A stretch of DNA of 64,000 bases from Kordiimonadaceae bacterium (lineage in GTDB: Bacteria; Pseudomonadota; Alphaproteobacteria; Sphingomonadales; Emcibacteraceae). The notes under the pieces are model-generated. The model did not search any database and was not told the DNA's origin. It was given only the letters and a program-made list of their open reading frames with translations. Both the position numbers and the translations under genes were made by a program. Every line of letters begins with the position of its first letter. Within the stretch, counting starts at the first letter, position 1. Shown here in pieces: positions 25,168 through 33,102 of this stretch. The DNA lies in NCBI GenBank assembly GCA_024236295.1, contig JACKKT010000003.1:62001-126000 (forward strand), given 5' to 3'.

Positions 25168-27336
25168 ATGAACATTAAATCATCAAGACGCGATTTTTTA
25201 AAAGGATCCCTCGCAACAGGTGCCATGCTTGTAATCGGGTTGAATTCTGACGGGGTTTTTGCTGCCGGTACTGCTGATGCCACATTAAATCCGTTTGTAA
25301 AAATCTCAGGCGACGGAAACTTAACCGTTATTTTAAAACATATTGAAATGGGTCAGGGAACATCAACTGGACTAACGACCTTAGTTGCTGAAGAACTCGA
25401 TGTTGAATGGGACAAAGTTAAGACAGAATTTGCTCCCGCCGATGTTGGCAAATACGCTAACTTAATGATGGGAATGCAGGGTACAGGCGGTTCTACTTCC
25501 ATAGCCAATTCATATTTACAATATAGAAAAGCCGGGGCAGCTGCACGTGACGTTCTTGTTCGTGCCGCAGCATCCAAATGGGGCATCTCGCCATCAGAAG
25601 TAACCATTGAAAATGGCAGACTCAAAGCCGGAAACAAATCCGCACATTTTGGTGAAGTTATTGCAGAAGCCGCAAAATTGACACCCCCTGCCGAGCCCAT
25701 ACTAAAAAAGAATAGTGACTTTAAGCTTATCGGAAACCGTAAAATTCACCGCAAGGATCATATATCCAAAACCAACGGTACAGCTATTTTTGCCCTGGAT
25801 GTAAAAATACCCGGAATGGTTTATGCCGTCATTTTGCATAAACCGCAATTTGGAGCAAAATTGAAAAATTTTGATGCTTCGGAAGCTAAAAGTATCAAGG
25901 GATTTATTGATGCAAAAGCGTTACCAACCAACGAAGGCGTTGCCATTTATGCGAACTCGACATGGAATGCGTTAAAAGCACGAGATGCCATAACGGCTGA
26001 TTGGGATTTATCAGCTGCTGAAATGAGGTCAAGTGATCAAATGTTTAACGACGCTTCTGCTTTGCTTGATAATCCAACCTATGCTGTTCGAGGGGACCGG
26101 GAAACCGTTCGCAAAGCAAATATGGAAGCTGCACAAAAGCTTGAAGTGGAATTTCGCCTTCCTTTTCTTGCCCATGCACCAATGGAGCCGCAAAATTGCG
26201 TGATTGAACCGACAAAAACCGGTGTTATTGTCCATGATGGATGCCAGATGCCAACCCTTGTACAGCAAATGGTTGCTGATATTTTAGGGTTAAAGACTGA
26301 AAATGTTCTGGTAAATACCGTCTATGCCGGCGGATCATTCGGAAGACGGGCAAACCCAACCAGTGATTATGTGACGGAAGCGGCAATGGCTTTCTCGCTT
26401 CTTGGTGGAAAGACCCCCGTTAAACTGGTATGGAGCCGTGAAGATGATATTCATGCCGGATATTTCAGACCGCTTGCTGTGCATAAAGTCTCAGTTGGTC
26501 TTGATAACCAGGGCGCCATTGTCGGCTGGGATCACCGTATAGCCAGCAAGTCCATCATGAAAGGAACTTTTCTTGAAGCAATGGCTGTACAAAATGGAAT
26601 TGATAACAGCTCCACAGAAGGATGTGCGGATACCGGATATGAAATTCCGGACATGTCAGTGGGCCTTAGTGATTTTATAACACCGGTCACTGCACTCTGG
26701 TGGCGTTCTGTCGGGCATTCTGTAACCGGAATTGTGATGGAAGTAACTATGGACATGGCCGCAAAGGCAGCTGGCGAAGACCCGGTTGACTTCAGGCTTA
26801 AATTGCTCCCCGGCAACACACCAGCGCAAAAAAGAATGGCCAATGTATTGAAAATGGCCGCTGATAAAGCGGACTGGAAAAAACCATTGCCCGCTGGATG
26901 GGGACGCGGCATAGCTGTTCATGAATCCTTCGGCAGCTTTGTTGCTGAAGTCGTTGAAATATCCACGAACGGTGATGACATCAAGATCGAACGCGTTGTC
27001 TGCGTCGTTGATTGCGGCCTGATTATTAACCCCGATGTTGTTACGGCACAGATAGAAAGTGGTGTCGGATACGGACTTGGCGCCGCTATGCGAAACCAGA
27101 TCAGTTTCACGGATGGGGTTATTGATCAGTCCAATTTCCCGGATTATGAGCCACTGAGAATAGCCGATATCGGCAAAATAGACGTTTATCAGGTAAAATC
27201 CGACGAGGCGCCATCCGGCATAGGAGAACCGGGTGTTCCCCCTTCCGGTCCGGCCCTTATAAACGCGATTGCCGATGCTACTGGCAAGCGGGTGACGTAT
27301 CTGCCCCTTAGTGAGAACGGGATTTCATTTGTTTAA
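25168..27336 (+). CDS. Molybdopterin-binding subunit of a xanthine-oxidase-family hydroxylase (IorB-like)
   Basis: A 722-residue protein with a twin-arginine signal (SSRRDFLKGSLATGAMLVIG), so the complex is probably exported folded to the periplasm. IorB-type features include LKHIEMGQGTSTGLTTLVAEELD, GGSFGRR, ALWWRSVGHS and the C-terminal GIGEPGVPPSGPALINAI with the active-site Glu region. It pairs with the [2Fe-2S] subunit just upstream. No cytochrome or XdhC-type maturation gene is adjacent, so the electron acceptor is unclear. Substrate class: N-heterocycle or aldehyde hydroxylation. Confidence 0.93.
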   Translation: MNIKSSRRDFLKGSLATGAMLVIGLNSDGVFAAGTADATLNPFVKISGDGNLTVILKHIEMGQGTSTGLTTLVAEELDVEWDKVKTEFAPADVGKYANLMMGMQGTGGSTSIANSYLQYRKAGAAARDVLVRAAASKWGISPSEVTIENGRLKAGNKSAHFGEVIAEAAKLTPPAEPILKKNSDFKLIGNRKIHRKDHISKTNGTAIFALDVKIPGMVYAVILHKPQFGAKLKNFDASEAKSIKGFIDAKALPTNEGVAIYANSTWNALKARDAITADWDLSAAEMRSSDQMFNDASALLDNPTYAVRGDRETVRKANMEAAQKLEVEFRLPFLAHAPMEPQNCVIEPTKTGVIVHDGCQMPTLVQQMVADILGLKTENVLVNTVYAGGSFGRRANPTSDYVTEAAMAFSLLGGKTPVKLVWSREDDIHAGYFRPLAVHKVSVGLDNQGAIVGWDHRIASKSIMKGTFLEAMAVQNGIDNSSTEGCADTGYEIPDMSVGLSDFITPVTALWWRSVGHSVTGIVMEVTMDMAAKAAGEDPVDFRLKLLPGNTPAQKRMANVLKMAADKADWKKPLPAGWGRGIAVHESFGSFVAEVVEISTNGDDIKIERVVCVVDCGLIINPDVVTAQIESGVGYGLGAAMRNQISFTDGVIDQSNFPDYEPLRIADIGKIDVYQVKSDEAPSGIGEPGVPPSGPALINAIADATGKRVTYLPLSENGISFV

Positions 27337-27347
27337 AATTTATTAGA

Positions 27348-27375
27348 CTCTGCCTGTAAATTTAAGCAGGCAGAG
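27348..27375. terminator. Hairpin between convergent genes
   Basis: A perfect 9-bp stem (CTCTGCCTG 27348-27356 and CAGGCAGAG 27367-27375) with a 10-nt loop, lying between the stops of the IorB-like gene and the YciI-like gene. No strong T tract follows on either strand, so terminator function is only likely, possibly for both directions. Confidence 0.55.
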
Positions 27376-27380
27376 AAATT

Positions 27381-27737
27381 CTACATACCTGGTACAGGCA
27401 GGCACTCCATTATTTCAACGGCATCACCGGGAAATATTGAAAAATGTGGATGATCAAGGAATTTTTCTGCCGCATCCTCATAAGATTCTGCATTAATAAC
27501 AATATAACCCGCCAGATTATTTACTACATCCGATACCCCGTTTCGGGATATACTTTTTGTTTTTCCGAGCGGACCTCCGTGAAATACAATTGATTGTTGA
27601 TTTTTATTCATCCAGCCATGCCAGGCTTCAATACCTGATTTTTCCAGAACTTTTCTTTTCTCAGGGTCCATTTGATCCCAACCCGACTTCTCACGTGCTT
27701 CCCTGCTTCCTGTATAAATTGCTAAATACTGTTTCAT
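27381..27737 (-). CDS. YciI-like (YCII/DGPF) protein
   Basis: A 118-residue single-domain protein resembling the YCII-related fold: MKQYLAIYTGSREAREK, FHGGPLGKTKSIS, INAESYEDAAEKFLDHPHFSIFPGDAVEIMECLPVP. YciI-like proteins are small dimeric alpha/beta-barrel proteins of unclear enzymatic role; the conserved His in HPHF matches the expected active-site region. It is the last gene of a marR-VOC-yciI run. The function is unknown. Confidence 0.75.
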   Translation of the reverse strand: MKQYLAIYTGSREAREKSGWDQMDPEKRKVLEKSGIEAWHGWMNKNQQSIVFHGGPLGKTKSISRNGVSDVVNNLAGYIVINAESYEDAAEKFLDHPHFSIFPGDAVEIMECLPVPGM

Positions 27738-27786
27738 TGATTACTCCATTTTTTTATTGTTTATGGTTATAAAGTTTAATTAATAA

Positions 27787-28260
27787 TTATTCTTGACCCT
27801 TAAAGGCTGCTTCAATAGTGGCTATGTCAATTTTCCCCATTTTCATCATTGCTGCCTGTGCTCGGCCAGCGGCAGCCCGGTCATCAGACCAGATTTTTTC
27901 TATGAGTGCTTCAGGGACTATCTGCCAGGATACGCCGTACTTGTCTTTTAACCAGGAACATTTACTTTCCTGTCCACCGTCCGAAACTAATTTATTCCAA
28001 AGCATATCTGTTTCATCCTGATCTTTCGTCAGAACAGAAATAGATGCGGCAGGTGTATGTTCAAACATTGGGCCAGCATTAAGTATCATGTAAGGCACCC
28101 CTGATAAGCGAAACTCTATGACAAGTGCTGGTCCGTCAGGGTCTGGCCTGTTAATACCTTCTATATAACTGTCCGGCAAAAGCGACGTGTAAAATTTTGC
28201 TGCTTCCTCGCCCTCATTATCAAATACCAGGCAAGTGCGTACCTTTGACGTAAATTCCAT
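27787..28260 (-). CDS. VOC-family protein (PhnB/3-demethylubiquinone methyltransferase-like)
   Basis: A 157-residue vicinal-oxygen-chelate fold protein. It has CLVFDNEGEEAAKFYTSLLPDSYI at the start, SVLTKDQDETDMLWNKLVSDGGQESKCSWLKDKYGVSWQIVPEAL in the middle and the C-terminal AAGRAQAAMMKMGKIDIATIEAAF. That last motif is typical of the PhnB-like subfamily often mislabelled as 3-demethylubiquinone-9 methyltransferase. It is co-transcribed with the MarR regulator 21 bp upstream. The reaction is unknown. Confidence 0.85.
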   Translation of the reverse strand: MEFTSKVRTCLVFDNEGEEAAKFYTSLLPDSYIEGINRPDPDGPALVIEFRLSGVPYMILNAGPMFEHTPAASISVLTKDQDETDMLWNKLVSDGGQESKCSWLKDKYGVSWQIVPEALIEKIWSDDRAAAGRAQAAMMKMGKIDIATIEAAFKGQE

Positions 28261-28281
28261 TTAATACCCTTTCTGAAATTT

Positions 28282-28758
28282 TTAATTTATTGATTTCTCT
28301 ATGTTATGAGCATCTATTTGTGATATTAAACCCAAATCTCTTCGTAGTTTTCCGCCATCAGTTTCTGGCATCATAAGGTCTACTTCATCATGGGTTTTCC
28401 GCCAGACATCTGTAGCTTCAATAAGAAGTTCATGTCCTGCTTGTGTCAAACGTAGACGGCGACTGCGGCGGTCATTGTGATCCTGAATAATTTCAATTAA
28501 CCCCCTTCTTTCAAGAGGCTTCAAATTGGCTGTTAATGTGGTTCGGTCCATGGCCAGAACGGGTGCTACTTCACTAATTTTTGGCGGGTCAGTCCTGTTT
28601 AGTGACATAAGCAAAGAAAACTGACCATTGGTCAGTCCAAATGGGCGAAATGCATCATCAAATTTACGTGCAATAGCCCTTGCCGCCTTTTGCAAATATA
28701 AACAAAGACAACGATCACGCACTTCTAATGTTGTTGAAATGGCTAATTTATTTTTCAT
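28282..28758 (-). CDS. MarR-family transcriptional regulator
   Basis: A 158-residue winged-helix protein: FGLTNGQFSLLMSLNRTDPPKISEVAPVLAMDRTTLTANLKPLERRGLIEIIQDHNDRRSRRLRLTQAG contains the recognition helix and the wing with the conserved DxRxR-like HNDRRSRR. It heads the run with the VOC and YciI genes. The promoter spacer carries an 18-bp palindrome, so it is probably autorepressed. There is no Shine-Dalgarno sequence, and the predicted transcription start lies within a base or two of the ATG, so the mRNA may be leaderless. The ligand is unknown; several cysteines (RCLCLYL) could allow redox sensing. Confidence 0.92.
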   Translation of the reverse strand: MKNKLAISTTLEVRDRCLCLYLQKAARAIARKFDDAFRPFGLTNGQFSLLMSLNRTDPPKISEVAPVLAMDRTTLTANLKPLERRGLIEIIQDHNDRRSRRLRLTQAGHELLIEATDVWRKTHDEVDLMMPETDGGKLRRDLGLISQIDAHNIEKSIN

Positions 28759-28765
28759 AAGAATG

Positions 28766-28794
28766 TATATACGTTGATATCAACGTAATGTCAA
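28766..28794 (-). promoter_or_regulatory. marR promoter with operator palindrome in the spacer
   Basis: On the minus strand TTGACA (28789-28794) and TATATA (28766-28771) are separated by exactly 17 bp. An 18-bp perfect palindrome TACGTTGATATCAACGTA (28770-28787) fills the spacer. A further half-site TTACGTCAAC lies at 28801-28810. A bound MarR dimer would occlude RNA polymerase. Confidence 0.75.
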
Positions 28795-28853
28795 TTTATA
28801 TTACGTCAACACTCGAAAAGAAAATCTTGCCAAATAGAAATTATCCCTTTAAT

Positions 28854-29717
28854 TCAGGGCGTAATATTGCTTATTTTTCCTGTGCCTAAATCAAACAAAT
28901 AAATATCCGCATCATCATTAGGATTGTTGGAAAATAATATATATTTTCCATCCGGTGAAAAATTAGGATTACCGTCGCCGCTCGTATCAACTTTTAAATT
29001 TATCTGCTCTTCACCGCTTATTTTCATCGTGAATATTTGAAACTTGCCATCTCTGTTGGAAAAGAAGATTATATTTTTGCTGTCCCTGCTGAACTTGGCC
29101 CCAAAATTTGATCCACTATTCTGGGTGATAGCTTTTGCCGTTTTATTTTCAACGTCATAAATCCAGACATCAGCAAGTTTTTCATTAATAATATGAGCAT
29201 AGGCAATTGATTTACCGTCCGGTGACCATGTTGGCCAATAGGCATTTTCCGATACTTTTATTGGAATTTTATCATCAATATTCAGAATATATAAGTCTGC
29301 TATCCCGCTTTCATCGTCCCGTACGGATGTAAAGGTAATATTTTTGCCATCTGGTGAAAAACTGGCCCCCAGATCGGTTACTTTATTTTGGGTTATTCTT
29401 GCCCTGTTACTGCCATCTGTATTAACGGAATAAATTTCCCAGTTTTCATCCTGTCGTGACATAAAAACAAGCTTTTTTCCGTCAGCCGAAAATTGTGGCC
29501 AGCGATCATTTGTTCCGCTTTTTGTTACCTGTTTCAGGTTCGAGCCATCAGCATCCATAATCCATATTTCAGTATGACCGCTGCGGTTGCTATGAAAAGC
29601 TATTTTATTTCCATCGGGACTAAAAACCGCCCCGTTATCTAGAAATCCATTTTTTGCATGGGCCGAAAATGAGGCTGCCAAAACAAGCAAAAACAGGTTT
29701 CTTTTTATACTATTCAT
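28854..29717 (-). CDS. Exported TolB-like (PD40) beta-propeller protein, copy A
   Basis: A 287-residue protein with signal peptide SIKRNLFLLVLAASFSAHA. Six or so PD40 blades follow, each with the FSPDGKxIxFxS pattern (for example FSADGKKLVFMS, FSPDGKNITFTS, WSPDGKSIAYAH, FSPDGKYILFSN). The start at 29717 has TAGGAG 8 bp upstream, whereas the ATG at 29747 overlaps the response-regulator gene. It follows the LytTR gene by 19 bp, so it is co-transcribed with the two-component system. It is probably a periplasmic binding or sensing propeller; its partner is unknown. Confidence 0.85.
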   Translation of the reverse strand: MNSIKRNLFLLVLAASFSAHAKNGFLDNGAVFSPDGNKIAFHSNRSGHTEIWIMDADGSNLKQVTKSGTNDRWPQFSADGKKLVFMSRQDENWEIYSVNTDGSNRARITQNKVTDLGASFSPDGKNITFTSVRDDESGIADLYILNIDDKIPIKVSENAYWPTWSPDGKSIAYAHIINEKLADVWIYDVENKTAKAITQNSGSNFGAKFSRDSKNIIFFSNRDGKFQIFTMKISGEEQINLKVDTSGDGNPNFSPDGKYILFSNNPNDDADIYLFDLGTGKISNITP

Positions 29718-29736
29718 ATTGATATCTCCTAACAGG

Positions 29737-30459
29737 CTATTTTTCAAACCAATTGCGGAATGGTTTTGTCCGGTCTCGGGATAAATTTAACATCATCCCG
29801 TTTTTTAGAATAATGCGGGCGTTGCGCGCGAAACGGGTCACATTTGATATTGTATTCTTGGCTATTATTGCCTGACGGCTGATGCGGAAAAAGTCGTCTG
29901 GATTTAAAAGTCCATCAAGTTCTGATACCGTATAATCAATGAAATATGAATTGTCGTCTTGTGCATATAGTTTTAAACCGTGTTCATCCATTATGAAGCA
30001 GATAATATCATCCGCAGCAACTGGGAAAATTTTATCACCCGCTTGAATTAGAAAGCGGGATTTGTATTTTTCCAGACCAATATTTTTATAGTTATTTTGT
30101 AATTTGGTTAGCTGGTCTAGCTTATCTAGTGCGGCATTTAAATCATTTTCCGATACCGGTTTTAAAAGATAGGCAATACCATTTGTTTGGAATGCTTTTA
30201 AGGCAAATTCATCAAAGGCGGTGCAAAAAATGATAGGAGCGGTAATTTGTACAAGATCAAATATTGAAAAACAGTTTCCGTCTGCCAGATTGATATCCAT
30301 TAAAATCAAATCGGGCATATTATGCTGCTTAAACCACTTAACCGCCTCAGCAACCGACTGAATAATACTGACAATTGTGCAGTTATGTACCTGTTTTACC
30401 AACAAATCAGACAAACGGTTTGCAGCACGGGGCTCATCTTCTACAATCAGTATATTCAT
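29737..30459 (-). CDS. LytTR-family response regulator
   Basis: A 240-residue protein. The receiver domain (about 1-120) has acidic VEDEPRA, the phospho-acceptor Asp in LILMDINLADG, FCTAFDEFALKAF and the Lys in YLLKPVSE. The LytTR DNA-binding domain (about 140-240) has SRFLIQAGDKIFPVAADDIICF, FFRISRQAIIAKNTI and NLSRDRTKPFRNWF. Its start overlaps the stop of the kinase gene by 4 bp, so the two form a coupled pair. LytTR regulators bind direct repeats in target promoters; none was identified with confidence here. Confidence 0.93.
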   Translation of the reverse strand: MNILIVEDEPRAANRLSDLLVKQVHNCTIVSIIQSVAEAVKWFKQHNMPDLILMDINLADGNCFSIFDLVQITAPIIFCTAFDEFALKAFQTNGIAYLLKPVSENDLNAALDKLDQLTKLQNNYKNIGLEKYKSRFLIQAGDKIFPVAADDIICFIMDEHGLKLYAQDDNSYFIDYTVSELDGLLNPDDFFRISRQAIIAKNTISNVTRFARNARIILKNGMMLNLSRDRTKPFRNWFEK

Positions 30460-31562
30460 AAAACGGTAACCTGATGTTCTATGAGTGGAATTTCAACACG
30501 AAACATATTATGAGCCGTTTTGATATTTAATCCTTTGCGTATTAGAAGCTCATAGCGTTGTGAGAGATTCTCAATACCAATATTATAGGACTGGACATCC
30601 AGTTTCGGGTTCACATTATTTTCCACAATCAGCAATTCATTATTATTAATTTTAATGGAAAGAATTATCGGCGTTATTGGTGACAGGCTGTTATGTTTAA
30701 AAACATTTTCCACCAGTGTATGTAAAGTTAATGGGATTATGTTTAAGTCACGTTCTTTTTCTGATATCTTGATATTGATTTTAACCGCCCCTGGATGGCG
30801 GGCTTCCTGTATTGCTAGCAATGCGTTCATGCTGTCGAGTTCATGGTCTAGCGCGACAAATTCCTTATCTTTATTATCCAGTATATAACGGTAAACACGT
30901 GAGAGCTGCTCCAGAAAATTTTGTGCCTGCACGGTGTCCTGTTCAATAAGAGCTGCCAACGTATTAAAACTGTTAAACACAAAATGAGGACTTAACTGAT
31001 TTTTTAGTGCTTCAAATTTGGCTGCGATCATTTTCCGGTTTGCCTGCTCCTGTTCATATTGTTCTTTGAGCCATGCCCCACGATAATAAAAAGTCTCAAG
31101 CAGACCATTAAGGATAATAGGAATTATGATGGCCAGAACAGAAATGTTAAAGAATATATCTGCTGATGGCGGATCAAAATCGTATAATACAGTATAATAA
31201 AACCACATACTGATTGAAGCGCCCGTAGCAGCAAAAATTCCGGACAGAATAAACTGAATCAAATAACGGGCCTTAACCCGTTCTTCAGGGATGATTTGTC
31301 TTAAAATCCTAACGACAAATAAATGAATTATTACGACAATTGCCGTCACTGCCAAATTAAAAAGGCCATCACTGCTAAGCACCGTGGCCAGAACGTTATA
31401 GTCGCCCCCTTCCCTGAGGAAAAATTGTGTTTTAAAATAAAAAGCCTGAAATAATCCAATCAGTAGTACAAGAAAAATGACTAGCGCCGTTTCTGAACTC
31501 TGTATTTTCATTAAAATGGATTTTTCAGGGTGCAGCGGTTTTTTATAAATAGGGTCGGTCAT
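30456..31562 (-). CDS. LytS-type sensor histidine kinase
   Basis: About 368 residues from the ATG at 31562, which has AAAAGGGAACC upstream; an ATG at 31589 is less likely. Four membrane helices lie in the first half (ALVIFLVLLIGLFQAFYF, LFNLAVTAIVVIIHLF, FILSGIFAATGASISMWF, SVLAIIIPIILNGLL). The His_kinase domain follows, with phospho-acceptor LSPHFVFNSFNTLAALIEQD and an ATPase region (LVENVFKHN N-box, then NIGIENLSQRYELL). There is no large extracytoplasmic sensor domain, which makes the flanking exported propellers candidate sensory partners. Confidence 0.92.
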   Translation of the reverse strand: MTDPIYKKPLHPEKSILMKIQSSETALVIFLVLLIGLFQAFYFKTQFFLREGGDYNVLATVLSSDGLFNLAVTAIVVIIHLFVVRILRQIIPEERVKARYLIQFILSGIFAATGASISMWFYYTVLYDFDPPSADIFFNISVLAIIIPIILNGLLETFYYRGAWLKEQYEQEQANRKMIAAKFEALKNQLSPHFVFNSFNTLAALIEQDTVQAQNFLEQLSRVYRYILDNKDKEFVALDHELDSMNALLAIQEARHPGAVKINIKISEKERDLNIIPLTLHTLVENVFKHNSLSPITPIILSIKINNNELLIVENNVNPKLDVQSYNIGIENLSQRYELLIRKGLNIKTAHNMFRVEIPLIEHQVTVL

Positions 31563-31600
31563 ATGGTTCCCTTTTATAGTTCCTCTCAATAATATGTTAT

Positions 31601-32491
31601 TTAAGGGCGGGTGGGAATAGGCTGATGGTCCATTTTAAACCCTTTTGTCCAGTCCCCTGTTGAATAGGTCATATGAATGCCGTTCGGGGTAAAGGCTGCC
31701 AGATATTCACTGCTGTTACCATAGGTAAGCTGTCGGCCAATACTTTTCTTTTCCGGATTTTGAGCCGATATGGCATATAAATGCACGAGGTCATCCTCTG
31801 TTTTTGCACCGGCATAGATAATGACCCGTCCATCTGGGGTAAATACCGGTCCTCTTTTTGTAATTTCCGTATCAGTCAGACGCGTTTTATTTCCGCCGTT
31901 AGCATTCATCGTGTAAATATCCTGCTGACCATCATTGGATGGTTTATTGATGAAGATAATTTTTTTCCCATCCGGCGACCAGCTTGGTGATGTGGATGTA
32001 CCAGAAAAGTCTTCTGTTAAATTCTTAACACCACTTCCATCACTATTAATTACCATAATATCTGCATCTCTTGTTTCTGGATCAATAGCGGAAAAAAGTA
32101 TTTTCTTTCCATCTGGTGACCAATCAGCCCCAACTTTAGTTCGGTTGCTTTGATAAAATTCTTTAATGTTACTGCCATCCGCATTCATAATTCTCAAATT
32201 CATATTGGCCATTGACGGACCTGAAGAATATATGATTTTCGTTCCATCCGGGCTATAATCCGGTTCAATATCCCATGTTTCCGGGGAATGGCTTAAATTA
32301 ATTTCTTCTTTACCGTTATTAATGAAAATGTCCGGTTTCGCATCTCCCTTGTAGCTATAATAAAGGGTGTTTTTTCCCGTTGGTTCAAAGTTAAAATCAA
32401 ATTCTTTCGTGATCAGTTTATCCTGTGATACTGCATTATTTGATACTAAAGCAGTTGTTATGATGAAAAACGCTATTGGTTTTAAGCTCAT
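31601..32491 (-). CDS. Exported TolB-like (PD40) beta-propeller protein, copy B
   Basis: A 296-residue protein with signal peptide KPIAFFIITTALVSNNAVSQ and PD40 blades (YSPDGTKIIYSS, WSPDGKKILFSA, WSPDGKKIIFIN, FTPDGRVIIYAG, FTPNGIHMTYST). It lies upstream of the kinase gene by 38 bp and heads the four-gene run propeller-kinase-regulator-propeller. It is related in fold to copy A but is not a recent duplicate by eye. It is probably periplasmic; the function is inferred only from its genetic linkage to the kinase. Confidence 0.85.
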   Translation of the reverse strand: MSLKPIAFFIITTALVSNNAVSQDKLITKEFDFNFEPTGKNTLYYSYKGDAKPDIFINNGKEEINLSHSPETWDIEPDYSPDGTKIIYSSGPSMANMNLRIMNADGSNIKEFYQSNRTKVGADWSPDGKKILFSAIDPETRDADIMVINSDGSGVKNLTEDFSGTSTSPSWSPDGKKIIFINKPSNDGQQDIYTMNANGGNKTRLTDTEITKRGPVFTPDGRVIIYAGAKTEDDLVHLYAISAQNPEKKSIGRQLTYGNSSEYLAAFTPNGIHMTYSTGDWTKGFKMDHQPIPTRP

Positions 32492-32613
32492 TTTTTATCT
32501 CCTCTGTATTGAGGAAACAGTTAAGTATGCGCGAAACTAAAATTCAAATATTCTACCTCTGAATGGGCTGTTACAGATATTGAATGGGAATTATGTATAG
32601 AAAATATACTTTG

Positions 32614-33018
32614 TTAGCCTGAGAATTTGGCCCTGATTGATTTTTCAAATTCTATCGGGTCATTTCGCATCATATCCATAAAGGGTGGCCGGATATCCGT
32701 TTCATTATTATATTTATCGCTCCATTGCATCATGGAAATAATCACCGGTAATAGATCAAGCCCTTTTTCTGTTGGACTGTAGATGTATCTTTTACGATCT
32801 TCCGTATCACGCTGCTTATTGATAAATCCATTACTTTCAAGCATAGCCAGCCTGTTTGAAAGTATGTTAGTAGCTATACCCTCAGCAGAAGCAGAAAATT
32901 CATGATAAAATCTTTTTTCCCTTAAAATTATGTCTCTCAGAATAAGCAGGCTCCATTTATCACCTATTAATTCCAGCGCATATGATACAGGACAATTTGA
33001 TCTGATTTTCTTTGTCAT
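32614..33018 (-). CDS. HxlR-family transcriptional regulator
   Basis: A 134-residue winged helix with the HxlR signature CPVSYALELIGDKWSLLILRDIILREKRFYHEF and TNILSNRLAMLESNGFINKQ. The N-terminal cysteine (NCPVS) is conserved in the family and in some members senses electrophiles or redox change. It is divergent from the TonB receptor gene with an 84-bp shared region carrying two repeats, so it probably regulates that gene and itself. Confidence 0.92.
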   Translation of the reverse strand: MTKKIRSNCPVSYALELIGDKWSLLILRDIILREKRFYHEFSASAEGIATNILSNRLAMLESNGFINKQRDTEDRKRYIYSPTEKGLDLLPVIISMMQWSDKYNNETDIRPPFMDMMRNDPIEFEKSIRAKFSG

Positions 33019-33039
33019 AATTACGTTTTATTTTTTTTG

Positions 33040-33089
33040 CTTGCAAAAAGCAAGATAATTGTTATCTTATGTTACTTTCAAAAAGCAAG
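33040..33089. promoter_or_regulatory. Putative HxlR operator repeats
   Basis: CTTGC-AAAAA-GCAAG (33040-33054) is a perfect 5-bp-arm palindrome. CTTTC-AAAAA-GCAAG (33075-33089) is an imperfect copy exactly 35 bp away. They share the 11-mer CAAAAAGCAAG in direct orientation. They lie in the short divergent region between the HxlR and TonB receptor genes; the second copy abuts the receptor ribosome binding site. Confidence 0.6.
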
Positions 33090-33102
33090 TAAAGGAAATT
33101 AA

